Shown here piece after piece: positions 1 to 6,379 of a stretch of DNA of 7,597 nucleotides. Position 1 is the stretch's first letter. Every line of letters begins with the position of its first letter. The notes beneath the pieces are model-generated. The model was not told where the DNA came from. It was given only the letters and a program-made list of their open reading frames with translations, and searched no databases. Both the position numbers and the translations under genes were made by a program. The stretch is from Bacteroidota bacterium (GTDB lineage Bacteria > Bacteroidota > Bacteroidia > Bacteroidales > UBA1715): NCBI GenBank assembly GCA_029266015.1, contig JAJUFK010000104.1, positions 1-7,597 on the forward strand, read 5' to 3'.

Positions 1-138
1 CTAAATCTTTTGAGGGGTTCAAAACAAGAATATTATCTAAAATCACTGCTCTTACTGTTATTCAGGGAATAAACAAATTTGTTTTTAATAGAAATTCAAA
101 TAATCTTAAAATAAATATTGCCTAAATGCACAACGGGT
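1..138 (+). mobile_element. Right end of an IS982-like insertion sequence
   Basis: The transposase tail is followed directly by CCTAAATGCACAACGGGT (121-138). Read on the opposite strand this begins ACCCGTTGTGCATTT, which fits the ACCC-type tips I recall for IS982-family elements. I therefore place the element's right tip at about base 138, and any target-site duplication would start at 139 (TAATGAG...). The left inverted repeat lies outside the window, so the tip and the duplication are inferred. The remaining 172 bp up to ftsE contain no further gene, only AT-rich sequence and a promoter candidate. Confidence 0.6.
3..125 (+). pseudogene. IS982-like transposase, C-terminal end only (runs off the left edge)
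   Basis: A reading frame open from base 3 gives 40 residues, starting KSFEGFKTRILSKITALTVI and ending NLKINIA, followed by TAA at 123-125. From memory, the pattern SFEGFKTRILSKITALT.IQ..NKF.FNRN closely resembles the C-terminus of IS982-family transposases from Bacteroidota, which catalyse cut-and-paste movement of the element. The catalytic DDE part would lie to the left, outside the window, so whether the gene is intact or a remnant cannot be judged; it is entered as a pseudogene only because it is partial here. The stop codon lies inside the terminal inverted repeat, a common IS arrangement. Family call rests on recognition of the sequence, not on a search. Confidence 0.68.
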
Positions 139-276
139 TAATGAGTTATGATATTAACAATGGTAATTATAAGTAAATAGAATATAGATATGATACTAAT
201 TAGATATGTATCTATTAAGTACTTGTATAGAAAAACTTTCCGTTAATTTACTTATAGAATTATACTTGAATAATAG

Positions 277-284
277 TATATTTG
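277..284 (+). promoter_or_regulatory. Candidate Bacteroidota -7 box for ftsE
   Basis: TATATTTG matches the Bacteroidota -7 consensus TAnnTTTG exactly. The -33 element is poor: there is no TTTG 17-23 bp upstream, only TTA-type matches around 250-256. A start of transcription about 7 bp downstream, near 290, would leave a leader of about 20 nt before the ATG at 311. It would also exclude the upstream in-frame ATG at 206. An exact 8-mer with four fixed T's can occur by chance in such AT-rich DNA. Confidence 0.4.
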
Positions 285-310
285 TTGCTTATTATAAAAT
301 ACAATCAGGA

Positions 311-1021
311 ATGGATATAAAAATATATTTTGATGATGTATCAGTAGGGTATAATATACAAGAACCGGTTTTGGAACATGTCAGTTTTACTGTACAACAA
401 GGTGAATTGGTATATCTTATTGGTAAAACTGCTGCAGGCAAGTCGAGTTTGCTTAAAACAATGTATGCAGAAATTCCACCTTTGGCGGGCAAAGTTTTAG
501 TAGCCGATTATGATATGAATGAAATTAAAAAATCTAAAATACCGTTTCTTCGCAGAAAAGTTTCAGTAATATTTCAAGATTTTCAATTATTGCCCGATCG
601 TAATGTACATGAAAATTTGTTATTTGTACTTAAGGCAACCGGTTGGACCAAACCCATTGAAATGCAAGAGCGAATAAATGAAGTGCTTACACAAGTTGGA
701 TTGTTTGACAAGGAGTATAAAATGCTTCATCAACTTTCCGGTGGCGAACAACAGCGCGTTGTAATAGCTCGTGCATTGCTCAACAAACCCGAAATTATAT
801 TGGCCGACGAACCTACAGGTAATCTTGACCCTGATAGTTCCGACGAAATTTTTAAACTCTTGCATTCTATTGCTCAATCGGGTTGTGCTATGTTTGTTGT
901 TACGCATAATTATCAGTTAGTAAAAAAATATACCGGACGCACATTACAATGTACAAACAATACAATAACTGAAATATTTGAGCAAGAACATGCTATAGAT
1001 TTTGGGGCATTAATGGAATAA
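311..1021 (+). CDS. ftsE: FtsE-like cell-division ABC transporter ATP-binding protein
   Basis: This is a 236-residue ABC ATPase. Walker A is GKTAAGKSS (38-46), the Q-loop is at Q89 within [16 protein letters not shown], the signature is LSGGEQQRV (142-150), Walker B is [13 protein letters not shown] (162-174) with catalytic E167, and the switch histidine is H199. [10 protein letters not shown] together with [12 protein letters not shown] and DEPTGNLDP is characteristic of FtsE, which with the membrane protein FtsX regulates peptidoglycan hydrolases at the division septum. The closest alternative is a LolD/MacB-type ATPase. I start at 311, M36 of the longest frame: the 35 residues before it (206-310) do not resemble the family, a -7 box lies at 277-284, and [14 protein letters not shown] is a typical beginning. 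FtsX is not adjacent; sufB follows after 64 bp, so a solo ftsE is proposed, as I recall is usual in Bacteroidota. Confidence 0.85.
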   Translation: MDIKIYFDDVSVGYNIQEPVLEHVSFTVQQGELVYLIGKTAAGKSSLLKTMYAEIPPLAGKVLVADYDMNEIKKSKIPFLRRKVSVIFQDFQLLPDRNVHENLLFVLKATGWTKPIEMQERINEVLTQVGLFDKEYKMLHQLSGGEQQRVVIARALLNKPEIILADEPTGNLDPDSSDEIFKLLHSIAQSGCAMFVVTHNYQLVKKYTGRTLQCTNNTITEIFEQEHAIDFGALME

Positions 1022-1085
1022 AATGATGTATTGTGTAAATTTTGACTTTTGTAATAGTCTAACATAATACAAAACTTAAAAATAC

Positions 1086-2540
1086 ATGGAAGAATATTCG
1101 AAAGATAAAGAAATACTTGACGATTTACAACACAAGGATTATAAGTATGGATTTAGTTCTAATGTTGAAACCGATATATTTCCGCCGGGTTTAAATGAAG
1201 ATATTATTCGTCGTATTTCAGCAGTAAAAGAAGAACCCAAATTTTTGTTAGAATGGCGGCTTAAAGCCTATCGTCATTGGCTTACTATGGAGCATCCAAA
1301 ATGGGCTCATATATCGTTTCCAATGCCTGATTTTCAAAGTATAAGTTATTACGCTCAACCAAGTAATAAACCAAAATATGAAAGTCTTGATGAGGTTGAC
1401 CCTGAAATATTGGCAACATTTAATAAATTAGGAATTCCGCTCGAAGAACAAAAAATTTTGTCGGGAGTTGCCGTAGATGCCGTGTTTGATAGCGTATCGG
1501 TGCACACTCAATTTCGTGAACAATTACAAGAAAAAGGAATAATTTTCTGTTCATTTAGTGAAGCTGCTCGCGAATATCCGGATTTAGTGCAAAAATATTT
1601 GGGCTCGGTAGTGCCGTATACCGACAATTATTATGCGTCGCTCAATTCGGCGGTATTTAGCGATGGTTCGTTTGTGTATATTCCCAAAGGGGTTCGTTGC
1701 CCTATGGAACTATCAACGTATTTCCGTATCAATGCTATAAATACCGGACAGTTTGAACGTACTCTCATAATTGCCGAAGAAGGTGCATATGTAAGTTATC
1801 TCGAAGGCTGTACTGCTCCTATGCGCGACGAAAATCAGCTGCATGCTGCCGTTGTAGAGCTTATTGCGCTCGACAATGCCGAAATTAAATATTCTACCGT
1901 GCAAAACTGGTATCCGGGCGATAAAGAAGGCAAAGGAGGTATTTATAATTTTGTAACCAAACGAGGATTGTGCAAAGGCAATAGCTCCAAAATTTCGTGG
2001 ACGCAAGTTGAAACCGGTTCGGCTCTTACGTGGAAGTATCCAAGTACTATTTTAAAGGGTGATAATTCGGTGTCTGAATTTTATTCGGTGGCAGTAACTA
2101 ACAATTACCAACAAGCCGATACCGGTACCAAAATGATACATCTTGGCAAAAATACGCGGAGTACAATTGTGTCGAAAGGTATTTCGTTGGGACATAGTAG
2201 CAATTCGTATCGCGGACTGGTACGTATGGCAAAATCTGCCGACAATGCTCGTAATTTTTCGCAGTGCGACTCGTTGCTTATAGGTTCTACTTGTTCAGCC
2301 AATACGTTTCCGTATATTGATGTGCAAAACAATACTGCCACAGTAGAACATGAGGCTACCACTTCGAAAATTGCCGACGACCAGATTTTTTATTGCAACC
2401 AGCGTGGTCTAAGCACCGAAGATGCCGTAAGTCTTATTGTTAATGGATTTGCAAAAGAAGTACTCAGCCAGTTGCCAATGGAATTTGCCATAGAAGCACA
2501 CAAATTAATTGCTATTTCTATGGAAGGTAGTGTTGGTTAA
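1086..2540 (+). CDS. sufB: SufB, Fe-S cluster assembly scaffold protein
   Basis: SufB is the scaffold subunit of the cytosolic SufBC2D complex, where sulfur from a cysteine desulfurase and iron are assembled into nascent Fe-S clusters. The 484-residue length matches the family (about 470-495). The C-terminal core is strongly conserved: [11 protein letters not shown] contains C394, which aligns with the sulfur-accepting Cys405 of E. coli SufB. VEHEATTS contains H422 and E423, equivalent to His433 and Glu434. The protein ends MEGSVG, a typical SufB tail. The N-terminal part has the usual WRLKAYRHW segment (about 57-65). It is the first gene of the suf block, 64 bp after ftsE and 26 bp before the HEAT-like gene. 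Neither a convincing promoter nor an IscR/SufR operator was recognised upstream, so read-through from ftsE cannot be excluded. Confidence 0.97.
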   Translation: MEEYSKDKEILDDLQHKDYKYGFSSNVETDIFPPGLNEDIIRRISAVKEEPKFLLEWRLKAYRHWLTMEHPKWAHISFPMPDFQSISYYAQPSNKPKYESLDEVDPEILATFNKLGIPLEEQKILSGVAVDAVFDSVSVHTQFREQLQEKGIIFCSFSEAAREYPDLVQKYLGSVVPYTDNYYASLNSAVFSDGSFVYIPKGVRCPMELSTYFRINAINTGQFERTLIIAEEGAYVSYLEGCTAPMRDENQLHAAVVELIALDNAEIKYSTVQNWYPGDKEGKGGIYNFVTKRGLCKGNSSKISWTQVETGSALTWKYPSTILKGDNSVSEFYSVAVTNNYQQADTGTKMIHLGKNTRSTIVSKGISLGHSSNSYRGLVRMAKSADNARNFSQCDSLLIGSTCSANTFPYIDVQNNTATVEHEATTSKIADDQIFYCNQRGLSTEDAVSLIVNGFAKEVLSQLPMEFAIEAHKLIAISMEGSVG

Positions 2541-2566
2541 TATATGTTTATTTGTGATATATTAAA

Positions 2567-3106
2567 ATGAAATATATAGATACTGAAACATATAGCAAAC
2601 TAGTATCACATATAGAGTTTAATATGAATGATATGATAGATGCTGTTGAACGCAATGTGTACCCGTTGGATTATGTAATGTCGGTGGCATTGTCGCAACG
2701 GCAACCTCAAGCACGGCTTTCGTGTTGGGTAATTACAAAATTATTGTATCGCAATAGTTCAGCTATTTGTCCATATATTTCACAAGCTATTGCTTTTTTA
2801 CCTCATACCACGCATACCGGGCAAACCCGCGAAATATTGCGTTGGTTTACTATATGTAAACCTACTCACGACAATGATTTAGGCACGTTACTCGATTTTT
2901 GTTTATCGGTCTTACCCAACAATACATTGCCCGTAGCTATTAAAGTACATGCTATGACTATTATAGAAAATATAGCAAAAAAGGAACCCGATATTATACC
3001 CGAATTTGCTGCTATATTGGAAGATATATATATGTATCAGTCCGTGGGAGGAAAAAATAAAATACAAAAATTACTAAAAAAATACGAAAGCGTTTTACAT
3101 AATTGA
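2567..3106 (+). CDS. HEAT-repeat-like helical protein of unknown function within the suf operon
   Basis: This 179-residue protein has no signal peptide or membrane segment and appears all-helical. Amphipathic helices with HEAT-like character recur: RQPQARLSCWVITKLL (45-60), a central stretch around 84-115, and LPVAIKVHAMTIIENIAKKE (121-140), followed by PDIIPEFAAILEDI. The last part resembles a small HEAT-like family I recall as common in Bacteroidota and usually annotated hypothetical. It has four scattered cysteines (53, 68, 97, 112) with no metal-binding spacing. It lies 26 bp after sufB and 18 bp before sufC on the same strand, so it is almost certainly cotranscribed with suf genes. HEAT folds usually mediate protein contacts, so a role as an adaptor or chaperone for the Suf complex is possible, but that is inference from position alone. 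Confidence 0.82.
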   Translation: MKYIDTETYSKLVSHIEFNMNDMIDAVERNVYPLDYVMSVALSQRQPQARLSCWVITKLLYRNSSAICPYISQAIAFLPHTTHTGQTREILRWFTICKPTHDNDLGTLLDFCLSVLPNNTLPVAIKVHAMTIIENIAKKEPDIIPEFAAILEDIYMYQSVGGKNKIQKLLKKYESVLHN

Positions 3107-3124
3107 TTTAAAAAATAAAGACAC

Positions 3125-3868
3125 ATGTTACATATACAAAATTTACATGCAGCCATAGATGGTAAAGAAATACTAAAAGGTATAGATTTACACGTAAAAC
3201 CAGGTGAAGTTCATGCTATAATGGGACCAAATGGCTCCGGGAAAAGCACATTATCAAGCGTATTGGCAGGTCGCGAAATATTTGAAGTTACCCAAGGTGA
3301 GATTACCTTTATGGGTAAAAATTTGCTTGAACTTGCTCCCGAAGAACGTGCATGCGAAGGAATATTTATGGCATTTCAATATCCGGTAGAAATTCCGGGT
3401 GTGAGTATGACCAATTTTATGAAAGCAGCCATAGAAGCTAAGCACAAATATCAAGGCACCGAACCGCCAAGTCCTACCGAATTTCTTAAAAAAATGAAAG
3501 AAAAACGGGCAATGGTTGGCTTACCCGATAAACTCACCGGGCGTTCGGTAAATGAAGGATTTTCGGGAGGTGAGAAAAAGAAAAATGATATTTTTCAGAT
3601 GGCTATGCTAGAACCAAAATTGGCAATATTGGACGAAACTGATAGTGGACTCGACATTGATGCTTTGCGTATAGTAGCCGATGGGGTAAATCAGCTCAAA
3701 ACCCCCGACAATGCATACATCGTAATTACGCACTATCAACGATTACTTGATTATATTGTACCCGATGTAGTGCATATATTATTCGATGGAAAAATCATAA
3801 AAACCGGAGACAAAAGTCTTGCATTGGAATTAGAAGAAAAAGGATACGATTGGATTACTAAATCGTAA
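3125..3868 (+). CDS. sufC: SufC, ABC-type ATPase of the Fe-S assembly complex
   Basis: SufC is the soluble ATPase of the SufBC2D scaffold; its ATP-driven dimerisation reshapes SufB-SufD and allows iron and sulfur access. The 247-residue length is typical. Walker A is GPNGSGKST (34-42), the Q-loop is Q85 in FMAFQYPVEIPGV, the signature is FSGGEKKKN (146-154), and Walker B is LAILDETDSGLDIDAL (167-182) with catalytic E171. The histidine switch is H203 in ITHYQRLL. DETDSGLDIDAL and FQYPVEIPG separate SufC from transporter ATPases. The start is supported by the typical MLHIQNLHA opening. No Shine-Dalgarno sequence is seen; the leader is AT-rich, as in the other genes here. It lies 18 bp after the HEAT-like gene and 27 bp before sufD. 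Confidence 0.97.
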   Translation: MLHIQNLHAAIDGKEILKGIDLHVKPGEVHAIMGPNGSGKSTLSSVLAGREIFEVTQGEITFMGKNLLELAPEERACEGIFMAFQYPVEIPGVSMTNFMKAAIEAKHKYQGTEPPSPTEFLKKMKEKRAMVGLPDKLTGRSVNEGFSGGEKKKNDIFQMAMLEPKLAILDETDSGLDIDALRIVADGVNQLKTPDNAYIVITHYQRLLDYIVPDVVHILFDGKIIKTGDKSLALELEEKGYDWITKS

Positions 3869-3895
3869 CATGTTGTATATTATAGCACTATACCT

Positions 3896-5089
3896 ATGAC
3901 ACATACCATAGAACAATATATAGCAGAATGTGGCGATCATGTGTTGCATGCATTTTCTGCATTGCCTCGCCCAAGTAAAAAACTTGAGGATTGGAAATTT
4001 TTTACCCATACAGAGTGGTTTGAAAAACAATGGAATATTACAACTGCCTATCAATTGACTTCTGATTTTATTAAGGAACAATTACAAGGAATAGATTACG
4101 ATTCGTTGTTAGTATTTCACAATGGTTCATATGAATCGCAGCATTCTATTGTTAGCGATTTTATAGGTGTTTCGTCACAGGAATATAAACCAATATTCGA
4201 AAGCAAAAGTCTTACACAGCTCGATATTGTGCATACTGCAAATGCCAAACGTGGGATTAATATTCGAATAGCAAATACTGATAAATCAAGTCATATTGTA
4301 TTACTATCGGTGGTTAGTGGAGCGCATACCTTGTGTACCGCATCACATACGATTCATGTAGAAACTAATGCGCAATGTACTATTACAGAAATTATCGTTT
4401 CCGAAGCTCATTCTGCAGAATCGCTTATGCTTACCGGAACTCAATTGATTTGCAATGCAGGTTCTGTATGTGAATATACAAATATTCAGAAATTGCATAA
4501 TAGTTCATCTGTATTACAAAGTATTGCCGTATTACAATTGCAACAAACTACAACTTCAGTGCATGTCTATCCTTTAAGCGGAGCATATAATAGAACAAAT
4601 ATGTCGGTTTACAAACAAGGCACACAAGCCAATACCAATGTATATGGAATATTGTTTCCCTGCAACGATGAGCATGTAGAACTCTATACCAATATTTATC
4701 ACAATGTTCCCGAGTGCGAAACAAATGAACAAGTGAAAGGGCTAGCCAAAGACGACGGTCAAGGGGTATTTTCGGGATTGATATATGTGGCACAAGATGC
4801 ACAAAAAACACGCGCTGCACAAAGTAATAAAAATATGCTTTTGTCAACTACTGCAAAAATACATAGTAAACCGCAATTAGAAATATATGCTGACGATGTA
4901 AGTTGTAATCATGGTAGTACAACCGGCCAAATTAATAAAGAAGCATTATGGTATATGCGAGCTCGAGGAATTGATACAAATGAAGCGACACGCTTATTAC
5001 TAGATGGGTTTATAAATGAAGTTCTTGAAAAAATAACGCGCCAAGATATATTACAAATAATACTTCATGATTTGGAGTTAAAAATGTAA
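3896..5089 (+). CDS. sufD: SufD, Fe-S cluster assembly scaffold partner
   Basis: SufD is the paralogue of SufB that pairs with it in SufBC2D and is needed for iron acquisition. The protein has 397 residues, a little shorter than E. coli SufD. The N-terminus carries LPRPSKKLEDWKFF (about 23-36), the usual SufD substrate-access segment (LP..K.E.WK). The C-terminus has LEIYADDVSCNHGSTTGQ; H339 there aligns with His360 of E. coli SufD, which sits opposite the SufB cysteine at the cluster assembly site. RGIDTNEATRLLLDGF follows, as in the family. The middle of the protein is divergent, which is normal for SufD. It is the last plus-strand gene of the block; sufS, often next in Bacteroidota and other bacteria, is absent, and the next gene converges on it after 10 bp. 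Confidence 0.94.
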   Translation: MTHTIEQYIAECGDHVLHAFSALPRPSKKLEDWKFFTHTEWFEKQWNITTAYQLTSDFIKEQLQGIDYDSLLVFHNGSYESQHSIVSDFIGVSSQEYKPIFESKSLTQLDIVHTANAKRGINIRIANTDKSSHIVLLSVVSGAHTLCTASHTIHVETNAQCTITEIIVSEAHSAESLMLTGTQLICNAGSVCEYTNIQKLHNSSSVLQSIAVLQLQQTTTSVHVYPLSGAYNRTNMSVYKQGTQANTNVYGILFPCNDEHVELYTNIYHNVPECETNEQVKGLAKDDGQGVFSGLIYVAQDAQKTRAAQSNKNMLLSTTAKIHSKPQLEIYADDVSCNHGSTTGQINKEALWYMRARGIDTNEATRLLLDGFINEVLEKITRQDILQIILHDLELKM

Positions 5090-5113
5090 TATTAACATAT
5101 TATTTTGAAAATA
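5087..5113. terminator. Two AT-only inverted repeats at the sufD/methyltransferase convergence
   Basis: TAATAT-TAAC-ATATTA (5087-5102) is a 6 bp stem whose outer bases are exactly the two facing stop codons. TATTTT-G-AAAATA (5101-5113) is a second 6 bp inverted repeat, lying in the last codons of the methyltransferase. The location, between two convergent genes, suits a bidirectional terminator. However, the stems contain no G-C pairs and no strong U-tract follows, so stability would be low. This is a weak call. Confidence 0.22.
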
Positions 5114-5732
5114 GTATAACTCTGTTTTGTATTTCAAAGTGTGTAAAGCCATAGGTATGAGCAATCCATTCACATGTTTTTTTTGAAAATATGCTTACAT
5201 GAGTTGGATCGTTTTTATAATACCATGCACCAAAGTCAATTGAGGGATTATATAAATCGGTCATACACAATATGGTTCCATTATTTTTGAGTAGAGAATA
5301 TAGTAAAGTAAACTCTTTTACAGGATTGTAAAAATGTTCAATTACTTCGCAACAGATGATGTAATCGTATGAATATGTCAATAACTCGTTATAAGGTTTA
5401 AAAAAAGGGTCATATTGTACTATGTTGTATGATTGTTGTTTTAAAAGATATGAAATAGAGGAATCTTTTCCGCTGCCAAAATCTAACCCTGCATGTGAAG
5501 GTAAAAAGTTTGAAAATATATAATTGGCAAGAGGTTTAACAAATTGCTGGTATCCTTTGTCTAATGCGTTATTCTCATGTAATTGATATCGTTCAAATTC
5601 TTGTGTTGATGTAAGCAAAAAATTACGATGTAAAAAAATTAGTGAACAACAAGAACATTGTAGAAAAATCTGTTTATGAGATTCAAAAAAAACAGAACTT
5701 ACGGAGTTACATAATGGGCATGATTGATTCAT
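5100..5732 (-). CDS. Class I SAM-dependent methyltransferase with N-terminal zinc ribbon
   Basis: This is a predicted soluble 210-residue methyltransferase. The N-terminus has CPLCN (C5, C8) and C26/C29 in QCSCCSLIF, a four-cysteine zinc ribbon. The SAM-binding motif I is LDFGSG (83-88), an acidic post-II region QYDPFF follows near 106-111, and CEVIEHF (128-134) is the Methyltransf_23-type motif. DPTHVSIFS (175-183) is also typical of this group. Related proteins often modify sugars, lipids or small molecules; the substrate cannot be read from the sequence. I start at M11 of the longest frame: ATG at 5732 overlaps the upstream gene's TAA as TAATG, and CPLC then sits at the extreme N-terminus as is usual. 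The alternative ATG at 5762 would give a 31-base overlap. It is probably cotranscribed with the secreted-protein gene upstream. Confidence 0.82.
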   Translation of the reverse strand: MNQSCPLCNSVSSVFFESHKQIFLQCSCCSLIFLHRNFLLTSTQEFERYQLHENNALDKGYQQFVKPLANYIFSNFLPSHAGLDFGSGKDSSISYLLKQQSYNIVQYDPFFKPYNELLTYSYDYIICCEVIEHFYNPVKEFTLLYSLLKNNGTILCMTDLYNPSIDFGAWYYKNDPTHVSIFSKKTCEWIAHTYGFTHFEIQNRVILFSK

Positions 5733-6283
5733 TATTTTAGGCTGGAATATTGGCTTTGCCATGCCGGATCTTGAGAATCTTTAACTAATTTCCACATGTT
5801 TTCGCCATATAAGAATTGATCAAAATTACTGTAGCCATAATATTGTTTCAAAAATTTCCATTGTGCTTCGCTTGGAGCCATATCCCTGCCTGCCCAACCT
5901 TTTTCTAATTTATTTGGGCCATCATATGGATATTCTGCATATCGAATTTTCCATAAATTTTCAAATGATTGCCACATTATTTCTTTTTGTTCCAAATAAT
6001 TTATTTTATTTGGATTGGCTTTAGAAACCATTTGACCTGTAACTTGTTGCATAAATTGTTGTTGTGAGAGATAGGTAATTTTTGTTTCACCTGTAGATTT
6101 TATTTGAATATATCCATATCGAATAAAACCATTATATTGAGTCATTAAACTTATTCCAAAATACGCATCAATGGTTACTTTAAGTTCAGGATTATCTTCT
6201 TTACGAATAAAAATATTATTGTTTTGAGCAAATCCGATTTCCGAAAGGCACAAAATCGAAATAATTATAATTATTTTTTTCAT
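5732..6283 (-). CDS. Small secreted protein of unknown function
   Basis: I do not recognise a named family. The 183-residue product begins MKKIIIIISILCLSEIGFAQ, a clear type I signal peptide with likely cleavage after GFA, giving a mature protein that starts QNNN. Cys12 is not in a good lipobox (ILC), so a lipoprotein is unlikely. The mature part has a beta-rich first half (about 33-75), then a helical C-terminal half rich in tryptophan: W104, W111, W130, W142, W164 and W175, with motifs KIRYAEYPYDG, GWAGRDMAPSEAQ and YGENMWKLVKD. I vaguely recall similar C-terminal motifs in hypothetical proteins of other Bacteroidota. I start at 6283 rather than the upstream in-frame ATG at 6310, because the signal peptide begins there. 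Its stop overlaps the methyltransferase start. Confidence 0.8.
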   Translation of the reverse strand: MKKIIIIISILCLSEIGFAQNNNIFIRKEDNPELKVTIDAYFGISLMTQYNGFIRYGYIQIKSTGETKITYLSQQQFMQQVTGQMVSKANPNKINYLEQKEIMWQSFENLWKIRYAEYPYDGPNKLEKGWAGRDMAPSEAQWKFLKQYYGYSNFDQFLYGENMWKLVKDSQDPAWQSQYSSLK

Positions 6284-6299
6284 AGCACTAAGATTTTTA

Positions 6300-6307
6300 C
6301 GAAAATA
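6300..6307 (-). promoter_or_regulatory. Possible -7 box for the secreted-protein gene
   Basis: On the minus strand TATTTTCG differs at one position from the Bacteroidota -7 consensus TAnnTTTG. The expected -33 element would fall in the T-tract of the adjacent palindrome and is not a clean TTTG. If used, transcription would begin near 6294 and the leader would be only about 10 nt, in agreement with the ATG at 6283 and against the one at 6310. The evidence is weak. Confidence 0.28.
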
Positions 6308-6308
6308 C

Positions 6309-6332
6309 AATTTTTTTTAGCTAAAAAAAATT
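6309..6332. repeat. Perfect 24 bp AT-rich palindrome
   Basis: The bases form AATTTTTTTT-AGCT-AAAAAAAATT, which equals its own reverse complement over 24 bp. It is flanked by another inverted pair, AAGATTTTT (6290-6298) and AAAAATCTT (6338-6346), nearly concentric with it. It lies between the bioB stop and the secreted-protein start, 26 bp upstream of that ATG. It could be an AT-type terminator after bioB, a regulator-binding site over the expected -33 region of the next gene, or an intrinsically bent A-tract element. The sequence shows the symmetry; the role is inference. Confidence 0.8.
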
Positions 6333-6379
6333 CTTCCAAAAATCTTGCCTAAAAAGAGTTTTATATATTATTAAAAAAA

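Noticed and set aside
206..310. N-terminal extension of FtsE from the ATG at 206
   Set aside because: The 35 residues do not resemble the FtsE family, and the best -7 box (277-284) lies inside them, so the start at 311 is preferred.
1041..1070. TTGACT (1042-1047) followed 17 bp later by TAATAC, resembling a sigma70 promoter before sufB
   Set aside because: The -10 match is poor, and Bacteroidota promoters do not follow the TTGACA/TATAAT pattern. No TAnnTTTG box occurs at suitable spacing; TAAATTTTG at 1036-1044 has one base too many.
1713..2006. Minus-strand open frames inside sufB (1713-2006 and 2105-2362)
   Set aside because: They lie opposite a strongly conserved gene and their predicted products resemble no protein family; they are shadow frames.
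4548..4847. Minus-strand 99-codon frame inside sufD
   Set aside because: It is antisense to sufD coding sequence, has no recognisable domain or start signal, and is explained as a shadow frame.
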